The position numbers were made by a program, and so were the translations under genes. Shown here one piece after another: positions 6,449 through 12,149 of a stretch of DNA of 12,149 nt. The stretch is from positions 1-12,149 of the forward strand of contig VEQI01000067.1 in NCBI GenBank assembly GCA_018883305.1, given 5' to 3'. The DNA comes from Limnohabitans sp. (GTDB taxonomy: Bacteria > Pseudomonadota > Gammaproteobacteria > Burkholderiales > Burkholderiaceae_C). Below the pieces are notes generated by a model that was not told the DNA's origin, ran no database searches, and saw only the letters and a list, made by a program, of their open reading frames with translations. Each line of letters opens with the position of its first letter. The stretch's first letter is position 1.

Positions 6449-8968
6449 ATGACCTTGTGGGCCCTGGCTTGGCGCGCCTTGTGGCGCGATGCACGATCCA
6501 CCGAGTTGCGTTTGCTGCTGGTGGCCGTGGCGCTGGGTGTCACCGCTTTGTGTTCGGTGGCTTTTCTGGCGGATCGATTGCAGGCGGGATTGCAGCGTGA
6601 CGCCGCGCAGTTGCTGGGCGGCGACGCCGTGGTGGTCACGGATCAGGCGCCTGCTCCAGAGTGGTTGGCGCAAGCACAGCGCCGCGGGTTGAGTGGCATC
6701 TCCACCTTGAGCTTCCCCACCATGGCGCGTGGAGAGGAGGCGCGCGGGGGCATGAGCCGTTTGGTGGCGCTCAAAGCCGTGGTGCCAGGCTATCCCTTGC
6801 GGGGCAAGTTGCGCGTGCAACGCCCCGATGCCGTGGAAGGCGTGGGCATGGAAACGCGTGAGGTGCCACCACCGGGGCAGGTATGGGTGGAGCCTGCCTT
6901 GCTGGAGGGGCTGGACCTGCGTGTGGGGGATTCGCTGTTGCTGGGGGGCGCACGCCTGATCATCAGCCAGGTGCTGTTGCATGAACCGGACCGTGGGGCG
7001 GGCTTCATGAACTTTGCGCCGCGTGTGATGATGCATGCGCAGGACCTGGCCGCCACTGGCCTGATTCAGCCGGCCAGCCGCGTGGTGTGGCGACTGGCGT
7101 TGACGGGGCCCGCCGATGCGGTGCGTGACTACACCAGCTGGGTGAACACGCGGTTGCAAGACCCGAGCGTGCGCGGGGTGCGACTGGAAACGCTGGACGC
7201 CGGGCGTCCCGAGATGCGGCAGACATTGGACCGTGCCAGCAAATTCCTGCATCTGGTGGCCGTCCTGGCCGCGTTGCTCAGTGCCGTGGCGGTGGCGCTG
7301 GCGGCGCGTTCTTTTGCGTTGCGGCGTCTGGACGATTGTGCTGTCTACCGGGTGCTGGGCCTGAGCCAGCGCAGCATGGTCTGGATGTATGGATTGGAAT
7401 TTTTGTTGGCGGGCAGTGTGGCCAGTGCCGTGGGGTTGGCCTCGGGCTGGGGCTTGCATCATGTCTTTGCCATGTTGCTGAGTGGCTTGGTAGAGACAGA
7501 TCTGCCACCGCCAGGCTGGTGGCCAGTGTTGCAGGGCCTGGGTACGGGGCTGACATTGCTGGCGGCATTTGGTCTGCCGCCCATCCTGCAACTGGTGCAG
7601 GTGCCTGCTTTGCGGGTGATTCGGCGTGAGGTGGGCACGCCCAGGGCGGCCTCCTTATGGGTGCTGTGCATGGGCTTGTTCGGGTTTGCCGCTTTGCTGG
7701 TGGGGTTTAGTCGCGATCTCAAGTTGGGCGGCCTGGTGGCCGGGGGATTCCTGGTGGCCAGTGCCGTGTTTGCCTTGCTCAGTTGGGGGGCGGTTCGACT
7801 GCTGCGGACGTGGGTGCGAGAAGGGCAAGCACCCAACTGGTTGCTCATGGCCACGCGCCAACTGGCTGCACGCCCCGGTCTGACGGTGGTGCAGATCAGT
7901 TCACTGGCGCTGGGCTTGCTGTCCTTGTTGCTGCTGGTACTGTTGCGGACCGACCTCATCAGCAGCTGGCGTGCGGCCACGCCGCAACAGGCCCCGAACC
8001 GATTTGTCATCAACATCCAGCCCGATCAGGCGCAGGCCTTTCAACAGACCCTGGCTGACAACGGCGTGCATGAGCGTGATTGGTACCCCATGATCCGAGG
8101 GCGCTTGGTGTCGGTGAACGGACGCACAGTCACACCGCAGACGTATGACGATGAGCGAGCACAACGTTTGGTGGATCGTGAATTCAATCTCTCACACACA
8201 GACCAGTTGCCAGAGCACAACCAGGTGGTGGCTGGTCGTTGGACAGCGCAGGACGTGGATGGTTTGAGTGTGGAGGAGGGGCTGGCCAAGACCTTGCGGC
8301 TGTCCCTGGGGGACCGCCTGGTGTTTGACATCGCCGGACAAACCCATGAAGCGCGCATCACTTCGTTGCGACGCGTGGACTGGACCTCCATGCGCGCCAA
8401 TTTCTTTGTACTCTTTCCTGTGAGCCAAATGCCCGATCTGGCCGCCACCTACATCACGGCTTTTCGGGCGCCTGCCGTCAAGGGGTTTGATCACGCACTG
8501 GTCAAGCAGTTTCCCAATGTCACGCTGGTGGACATGGCCGCCACGCTCAACCAGGTGCAGCGCGTGCTGGAACAGGTGTCGCGGGCCGTGGAGTTCCTGT
8601 TTGCCTTCACGCTGGCGGCCGGGTTGGTGGTGGTGTTTGCCACGGTCACCGGGACACGTGAGGCACGCATGCGCGATTACGCGGTCCTGCGCGCTATGGG
8701 GGCCACGCAGGTGTTGCTGGGGCGCGTCCAGCGTGCTGAGCTGATCGGGGTGGGTGCGCTGGCAGGGGCATTGGCGTCCGCGGTGGCGTTGGTGTTGGGC
8801 TGGGTGCTGGCGCACCGTGTCTTTGAGTTTGAGTGGAGCGCCCCCGTGTGGGTGCCCGGGGTGGCGGTGTGCGGCGGCGCATTGCTGGCCTGGGCCGCAG
8901 GCTGGTGGGGACTGCGCGGCGTGTTGCGCCGGCCGGTGGTGAGCACCTTGCGGGAATCGGCGAATTGA
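6449..8968 (+). CDS. FtsX-like ABC transporter permease (YbbP/lipoprotein-export type), 839 aa
   Basis: This large inner-membrane permease has the double-FtsX layout of the YbbP family. One N-terminal membrane helix (about residues 20-42) is followed by a periplasmic domain, three helices of the first FtsX unit (about 267-290, 315-343, 358-382) and two more helices (about 402-420, 428-453). A helix near 483-505 leads into a second periplasmic domain containing VDWTSMRANFFVLFPVSQM. Three helices of the second FtsX unit close the protein (about 714-735, 766-790, 799-824). That makes roughly ten helices. The cytoplasmic coupling segments RRLDDCAVYRVLGLSQRSM and REARMRDYAVLRAMGATQ are typical. 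Such permeases work with a LolD/YbbA-type ATPase, probably in mechanotransmission or lipid/lipoprotein handling; no ATPase gene is adjacent. AGGAG at 6439-6443 precedes ATG by 5 nt. The globin gene follows 33 bp downstream. Confidence 0.92.
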   Translation: MTLWALAWRALWRDARSTELRLLLVAVALGVTALCSVAFLADRLQAGLQRDAAQLLGGDAVVVTDQAPAPEWLAQAQRRGLSGISTLSFPTMARGEEARGGMSRLVALKAVVPGYPLRGKLRVQRPDAVEGVGMETREVPPPGQVWVEPALLEGLDLRVGDSLLLGGARLIISQVLLHEPDRGAGFMNFAPRVMMHAQDLAATGLIQPASRVVWRLALTGPADAVRDYTSWVNTRLQDPSVRGVRLETLDAGRPEMRQTLDRASKFLHLVAVLAALLSAVAVALAARSFALRRLDDCAVYRVLGLSQRSMVWMYGLEFLLAGSVASAVGLASGWGLHHVFAMLLSGLVETDLPPPGWWPVLQGLGTGLTLLAAFGLPPILQLVQVPALRVIRREVGTPRAASLWVLCMGLFGFAALLVGFSRDLKLGGLVAGGFLVASAVFALLSWGAVRLLRTWVREGQAPNWLLMATRQLAARPGLTVVQISSLALGLLSLLLLVLLRTDLISSWRAATPQQAPNRFVINIQPDQAQAFQQTLADNGVHERDWYPMIRGRLVSVNGRTVTPQTYDDERAQRLVDREFNLSHTDQLPEHNQVVAGRWTAQDVDGLSVEEGLAKTLRLSLGDRLVFDIAGQTHEARITSLRRVDWTSMRANFFVLFPVSQMPDLAATYITAFRAPAVKGFDHALVKQFPNVTLVDMAATLNQVQRVLEQVSRAVEFLFAFTLAAGLVVVFATVTGTREARMRDYAVLRAMGATQVLLGRVQRAELIGVGALAGALASAVALVLGWVLAHRVFEFEWSAPVWVPGVAVCGGALLAWAAGWWGLRGVLRRPVVSTLRESAN

Positions 8969-9001
8969 ACCTTTGCGGCTGACTCGGGGCACAATCGAAG
9001 C

Positions 9002-9415
9002 ATGCAAACCGATGATGACGCTGTGCCCGAAGGCGCCCGCACGCCCTTTGACTGGATAGGTGGTGAGAAGGTGGTGTTGGCCTTGTGCGAACGCTTCTAT
9101 GACCTCATGGAGCTCCAACCCGAGTACGCGGCCCTGCGATCCGTGCACGGCCCCGATCTGACCCAGGCGCGCCAGAAGCTGTTTTGGTTTCTGTGCGGCT
9201 GGCTGGGCGGGCCTTCCCATTACACCGAGCGCTTTGGCCATCCCCGTTTGCGCATGCGGCACATGCCCTTTGCCATTGGCATACGCGAGCGTGACCAGTG
9301 GCTGGCCTGCATGGATCAGGCCATGCGTGAGACTGGCATTGACCCGGAGCTGCGAGAACGACTCCAGGGCAGTTTTTTCCAGACAGCGGACTGGATGCGC
9401 AACATCGGCGCTTGA
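9002..9415 (+). CDS. Group II truncated hemoglobin
   Basis: The 137-residue product is a group II (trHbO-type) 2-on-2 globin. Visible family marks are the early glycine motif FDWIGGE (residues 16-22), Tyr33 in RFYDLM at the expected B10 position, the FGHPRLRMRHMPF segment with His87 as proximal heme ligand, and Trp100 in DQWLACM at the G8 position typical of group II. These proteins bind O2 or NO and are thought to act in oxygen or nitrosative chemistry; the physiological partner here is unknown. There is no strong ribosome site before ATG 9002. The gene starts 33 bp after the permease and may be read with it. Its stop lies one base from the stop of the convergent smr gene. Confidence 0.92.
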   Translation: MQTDDDAVPEGARTPFDWIGGEKVVLALCERFYDLMELQPEYAALRSVHGPDLTQARQKLFWFLCGWLGGPSHYTERFGHPRLRMRHMPFAIGIRERDQWLACMDQAMRETGIDPELRERLQGSFFQTADWMRNIGA

Positions 9416-9416
9416 C

Positions 9417-10052
9417 TCAACCGCCCTTGAGCAGCACCAGCAAGGCACCTGCGCCGCCATGCACGGGGGGCGCCTGAACAAAGGCCTGCACCTCTGCTTT
9501 CTGCACCAGCCAACGTTGCACTTTGGATTTGAGCACGGGCATCTTGCCAGGCGAGCCCAGGCCTTTGCCATGCACCACGCGCACGCAACGCCAGCCCATG
9601 CGCGTGGCGTCGCGCACAAAGGCCGCCAGGCTTTCCCGCGCCTCGTCACTGCGTTGACCATGCAGGTCAATCTGACCTTGAATGCTCCAGTCACCCCGAC
9701 GCAAACGACGGGTGACATCGGTGCCAATGCCTGGGCGGCGAAAACTCAGTTGGTCATCCACATCCAGCAGCGTGGAGATGTCAAACTCATCGCTCAGGCT
9801 TTCCTTCAGTGCGGCTTCGTCATCCAGCCGTTGTTGAAAAGCCTGTGGCTTGGCCGGCGCGCCTTGCAATCGCACGCGGGGCGCGTGGTCCAGGGTTTGA
9901 ACCTTGCCAATGGCCCGGGTGAACAACTCCTGCTCGGCGCGGGCCTGCTGCTGGGCTTTCAGGGCTTGTTCGCGCAGGGCCTGCGCCTGGGCCTCACGCT
10001 CGCGCAGGGTGTCGCGAAGTGCACCCAGGTCCTGCAAGGATCGCGATTTCAC
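9417..10052 (-). CDS. Smr-domain protein (SmrA/SmrB-like), GTG start
   Basis: The 211-residue product has a charged, Gln/Ala-rich N-terminal helix (about residues 5-48, probable coiled coil), a linker, and a C-terminal Smr domain (about 120-211). The Smr motifs IDLHG (residues 128-132) and VVHGKG (159-164) are intact, followed by QAPPVHGGAGALLVLLK as in SmrA/SmrB. Smr domains are nicking or RNA endonucleases; E. coli SmrB cleaves mRNA at collided ribosomes. Whether this protein has that role is inferred from the similar layout. The start is GTG at 10052-10050, inside the GTGA that also contains the radC stop (4-nt overlap). GAGGGG in the radC end is a plausible ribosome site, which suggests translational coupling. 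The frame has no ATG start near this position. Confidence 0.9.
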   Translation of the reverse strand: MKSRSLQDLGALRDTLREREAQAQALREQALKAQQQARAEQELFTRAIGKVQTLDHAPRVRLQGAPAKPQAFQQRLDDEAALKESLSDEFDISTLLDVDDQLSFRRPGIGTDVTRRLRRGDWSIQGQIDLHGQRSDEARESLAAFVRDATRMGWRCVRVVHGKGLGSPGKMPVLKSKVQRWLVQKAEVQAFVQAPPVHGGAGALLVLLKGG

Positions 10053-10726
10053 AGCACCCCTCGCTCGGCCAGGGAGCAGGCTTGGCCAGGTGCCACGATG
10101 ATGTGGTCCAGCACGCGCACATCCACCAGTTGCAAGGCGCTTTGCAGGCTGAGGGTCAGGCGCTCATCCGCACGCGAGGGCTCCACCGATCCACTCGGGT
10201 GATTGTGGGCCAGCACCACGGCGGCCGCCCCCAATTCCAGGGACAGCTTGACCACCTCACGGGGGTACACACTGGCTTGTGACAACGTGCCTTGAAACAT
10301 TTCCTGGAAATGTAGCAGCCGGTGCTGGGCGTCCAGGAACATCACCGCAAAAACCTCACGCGGATGATGGGCCAGATGCATTTGCAAAAACTGGGTGACA
10401 GCGTGTGGGGACTCAAAGGCCTGCCGATGTTTCAGTTGCTCCGCGATGGCCCGGCGGGCCAGTTCCATGATGCTCACCAACTGGCTGCGTTTGGCCACAC
10501 CCCCCATGCCACGCACGCTTTGCAACTCATCCAGGCCAGTGCCCAGCAGGCCCGACAAGCCTTGAAAGCGCTCCAGCAACTGGTGGGCCAGTTCCAGCAC
10601 ATTGGTGCCGCGTGTGCCGGTGCGCAGCAACAGGGCCAGCAACTCGGCATCGGTCAGCGCCTTGGGGCCCAGGGCCAGGAGTTTTTCGCGGGGGCGCAAT
10701 CCGCTGGGCAGTTCTTGAAGCAGCAT
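10049..10726 (-). CDS. radC: RadC family protein (JAB/MPN domain)
   Basis: The 225-residue product has the standard RadC build. It starts with the family opening LPSGLRPREKLLALGPKALTDAELLALLLRTG, followed by a helix-hairpin-helix-like stretch (about residues 57-90). The C-terminal JAB/JAMM metalloprotease-like domain has VYPREVVKLSLELGAAAVV and the metal motif AHNHPSG (His174, His176) with Asp187 in PSRADERLT. RadC was once linked to DNA repair, but that role has been withdrawn in E. coli and its true function is unclear. The hairpin motif reads RGMGGVAKRSQL, apparently one residue longer than the usual GxGxAK form. ATG 10726 has no obvious ribosome site, and an in-frame stop lies about 30 nt upstream, so the start is well bounded. 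It overlaps smr and is divergent from fkpB. Confidence 0.93.
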   Translation of the reverse strand: MLLQELPSGLRPREKLLALGPKALTDAELLALLLRTGTRGTNVLELAHQLLERFQGLSGLLGTGLDELQSVRGMGGVAKRSQLVSIMELARRAIAEQLKHRQAFESPHAVTQFLQMHLAHHPREVFAVMFLDAQHRLLHFQEMFQGTLSQASVYPREVVKLSLELGAAAVVLAHNHPSGSVEPSRADERLTLSLQSALQLVDVRVLDHIIVAPGQACSLAERGVL

Positions 10727-10778
10727 GAGTCGGTTGAGGCAGTGAGTGGTCTGTTTAATGTGGGGGCAAGGGAATAGG

Positions 10779-10809
10779 TTGACCCCCTGGGCGTCAGAGT
10801 TCCTACAAT
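10779..10809 (+). promoter_or_regulatory. Candidate sigma-70-type promoter for fkpB-ispH
   Basis: TTGACC at 10779-10784 could be the -35 box and TACAAT at 10804-10809 the -10 box. The 19-nt spacer is longer than the usual 17. The -10 match is strong, and it sits 24 nt before the fkpB ATG, implying a very short leader. Confidence 0.5.
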
Positions 10810-10824
10810 GTGAACTTGTTCACA
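10809..10824. promoter_or_regulatory. Perfect inverted repeat overlapping the expected transcription start of fkpB
   Basis: TGTGAACTTGTTCACA has 7-bp perfect arms with a 2-bp centre. It begins at the last base of the -10 box and covers the expected transcription start, an ideal place for a repressor. In RNA it could instead fold as a 6-bp stem with a CUUG tetraloop just before the fkpB start codon. Confidence 0.5.
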
Positions 10825-10833
10825 TGGCTGCCT

Positions 10834-11298
10834 ATGACTGACTCCGCCGCTTCCTCCTTGCCCGCTGTCCAACCCGGGTCATTCCTGACCCTGCATTACC
10901 GGCTGGCCGGACCGCAAGGGGACGTCATCAACACCTTTGGGGGTCAACCCGCCACGCTCACCCTGGGTGCCAGCGAGCTGTCTCCTGCCATGGAGCAACG
11001 GCTCCTGGGGTTGATCGAGGGTCAGCGCTGTACCTTTGAGCTGCCTGCTGGCGAAGCCTTTGGCCAACGCAATCCCGACATGCTGCAGTGGGTCAGCTTG
11101 CAACTCTTGCGTGAGTTCGGAGACCCGGATGAACGCTATGCGGTGGGCGATGTGGTGCAGTTTCCCGCGCCGCAGGGCAAGGGTGCCTTCGCGGGCGCGG
11201 TCCAGCAGTCCCGTGAGGACGCCGTGTTGTTTGACTTCAATCACCCCCTGGCTGGGCAACCCGTCACTTTTGAAGTGCACCTGATCGGAGTGCTGTGA
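10834..11298 (+). CDS. fkpB: FKBP-type peptidyl-prolyl cis-trans isomerase, SlpA/FkpB type
   Basis: The 154-residue product is an SlpA-type FKBP, close to the ~149 residues of E. coli FkpB. It catalyses cis-trans isomerisation of prolyl bonds and acts as a chaperone in the cytoplasm; there is no signal peptide. FKBP strands are visible in FLTLHYRLAGPQGDVINTF, ATLTLGASELSPAMEQRLLGL and the AFGQRN segment. The inserted flap domain follows, and the protein ends with the family-typical LFDFNHPLAGQPVTFEVHLIGV. I use ATG 10834. An in-frame GTG at 10810 would lie on the predicted transcription start, so it is unlikely. No Shine-Dalgarno sequence precedes the ATG. The stop overlaps the ispH start by one base (TGATG), and the fkpB-ispH order is the same as in E. 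coli, which supports both calls. Confidence 0.92.
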   Translation: MTDSAASSLPAVQPGSFLTLHYRLAGPQGDVINTFGGQPATLTLGASELSPAMEQRLLGLIEGQRCTFELPAGEAFGQRNPDMLQWVSLQLLREFGDPDERYAVGDVVQFPAPQGKGAFAGAVQQSREDAVLFDFNHPLAGQPVTFEVHLIGVL

Positions 11299-12149
11299 TG
11301 ACCAGCGCGACTGTGCAGGAAGTGGTGCTGGCCGAGCCGCGCGGCTTTTGTGCCGGCGTGGACCGCGCCATCGACATCGTGGAACACGCCCTGCAAAAAT
11401 TCGGTGCGCCCATTTATGTACGGCATGAAATCGTGCACAACACCCATGTGGTGAAAGACTTGCGTGAGCGCGGCGCCATCTTCATTGAGGCGTTGTCAGA
11501 AGTGCCGGCGGGTGCCACCCTGGTGTTTAGTGCCCACGGCGTGCCCAAGGCCGTGGAGCAAGAGGCCAAGGCGCGCGGTTTTCGTGTCTTTGACGCCACT
11601 TGCCCGCTGGTGACCAAGGTGCATGTGGAGGTGGCCAAGCTGCACCGTGAGGGTTACGACTTCATCATGGTGGGGCACAAGGGGCACCCCGAAGTGGAAG
11701 GCACCATGGGCCAGCTGGAGAAGGGCATTTACCTGGTGGAAGATGTGCAAGACGTGGCCAATCTGCGTTTGCCCCAAACCGACAAACTGGCTGTGGTCAC
11801 TCAAACCACCCTGAGTGTGGATGACGCGGCCGACATTCTGACGGCCATCCGAACGCGCTTTCCCCAGGTGCGCGCGCCCAAGCAGCAAGACATTTGCTAC
11901 GCTACGCAGAACCGCCAGGACGCAGTGAAACTGCTCAGTGCCCAAGTGGACGTGGTGGTGGTGGGCAGTCCCACCAGCTCCAACAGCAACCGCTTGCGGG
12001 ACGTGGCCGCCAAATTTGGCACACCAGCCTACATGGTGGATCACGCCGGTGAATTGCAGCCCCAATGGTTTGAGGGCAAGTCCCGCGTGGGCCTCACGGC
12101 GGGGGCATCCGCCCCGGACGTGCTGGTGCAAGAGGTGATTGCCCAGTTG
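11298..12149 (+). CDS. ispH: 4-hydroxy-3-methylbut-2-enyl diphosphate reductase, 3' end cut by window edge
   Basis: The frame is open from ATG 11298 to the last base, giving 284 residues of an enzyme normally about 310-320 long. IspH (LytB) is the last step of the MEP isoprenoid pathway, reducing HMBPP to IPP and DMAPP with a [4Fe-4S] cluster. The three cluster cysteines are present: C18 (RGFCAGV), C102 (DATCPLVTKVH) and C200 (DICYATQNRQ). So are the substrate-binding histidines H47 (VHN), H80 (SAHGVP) and H130, the catalytic glutamate E132 (GHKGHPEVEGT), and the SSNSNRL and TAGASAP motifs near the visible end. The start overlaps the fkpB stop by one base, indicating translational coupling and a shared promoter at 10779-10809. 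Only the last few dozen residues are missing. The assignment is secure. Confidence 0.97.
   Translation, partial: MTSATVQEVVLAEPRGFCAGVDRAIDIVEHALQKFGAPIYVRHEIVHNTHVVKDLRERGAIFIEALSEVPAGATLVFSAHGVPKAVEQEAKARGFRVFDATCPLVTKVHVEVAKLHREGYDFIMVGHKGHPEVEGTMGQLEKGIYLVEDVQDVANLRLPQTDKLAVVTQTTLSVDDAADILTAIRTRFPQVRAPKQQDICYATQNRQDAVKLLSAQVDVVVVGSPTSSNSNRLRDVAAKFGTPAYMVDHAGELQPQWFEGKSRVGLTAGASAPDVLVQEVIAQL

Noticed and set aside
6410..7591. Minus-strand open frame of 393 codons opposite the permease gene
   Set aside because: It lies antisense to a strongly supported permease, is rich in Gln, His, Arg and Pro as expected from an antisense frame of high-GC DNA, and shows no domain.
8192..9727. Minus-strand open frame of 511 codons across the permease, globin and smr ends
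   Set aside because: It covers parts of three clear genes in other frames, has low-complexity His/Gln/Arg composition and no recognisable motif.
9234..10202. Plus-strand open frame of 322 codons over globin, smr and radC
   Set aside because: It is out of frame or antisense to three conserved genes with intact motifs; stop codons are simply rare in GC-rich DNA.
10049..10726. radC as a sign of a mobile or anti-defence island
   Set aside because: Some RadC-like genes ride on mobile elements, but this one is full length, sits among housekeeping genes of similar codon use, and no integrase, repeat or tRNA border is present.
11496..12131. Minus-strand open frame of 211 codons opposite ispH
   Set aside because: Antisense to a conserved enzyme gene; Gly/His-rich composition is a mirror of ispH codons.

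Overview
The window looks like an ordinary chromosomal stretch of a betaproteobacterium, most likely of the Burkholderiales and probably near the Comamonadaceae. The evidence is high GC content with G/C-rich third codon positions, a Bug/TctC solute receptor (a family greatly expanded in that order), a group II truncated globin with the sequence style of those bacteria, and the fkpB-ispH pair. Genus-level placement is inference. There are 12 protein genes, two of them cut by the window edges. I see no tRNA, rRNA, CRISPR array, insertion sequence, phage gene or integrase, and no gene-free stretch longer than about 300 bases.

Left part (1-2521, all + strand): the C-terminal end of a DamX-like SPOR-domain protein, then two closely spaced genes I cannot assign to a known family. 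The first (554-1546) encodes an acidic, probably disordered protein with a tandem array of 13-residue units built around R-V-x-L-P and a C-terminal coiled coil. The second (1556-2521) encodes a single-pass membrane protein with a coiled coil and a TonB-like Pro/Glu/Lys-rich tail. This pair is the least explained part of the window and the best candidate for something undescribed.

Middle (2549-6237): a membrane-anchored FMN/Fe-S protein related to the synthase domain of glutamate synthase (- strand) is divergent from a universal stress protein gene (+). The 194-bp region between them holds a perfect 14-bp palindrome and three CATGCA copies. An orphan Bug-type receptor and an Hsp15-like S4 RNA-binding protein (hslR) follow on the - strand, 6 bp apart.

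Right part (6449-12149): a large 10-TM FtsX/YbbP-type ABC permease (+) without an adjacent ATPase gene, a group II truncated hemoglobin (+), then smr and radC (- strand, overlapping by 4 nt). Divergent from these is fkpB (SlpA-type peptidyl-prolyl isomerase), overlapping ispH by one base; ispH runs off the right edge. The radC/fkpB gap carries a good promoter candidate for fkpB-ispH with a perfect inverted repeat just after its -10 box.

Three tail-to-tail gene pairs end only 27, 6 and 1 bp apart with no visible intrinsic terminator. The 440-553 gap holds one weak inverted repeat (514-529). The 6238-6448 gap between hslR and the permease has several ATTGTG words but no convincing promoter.
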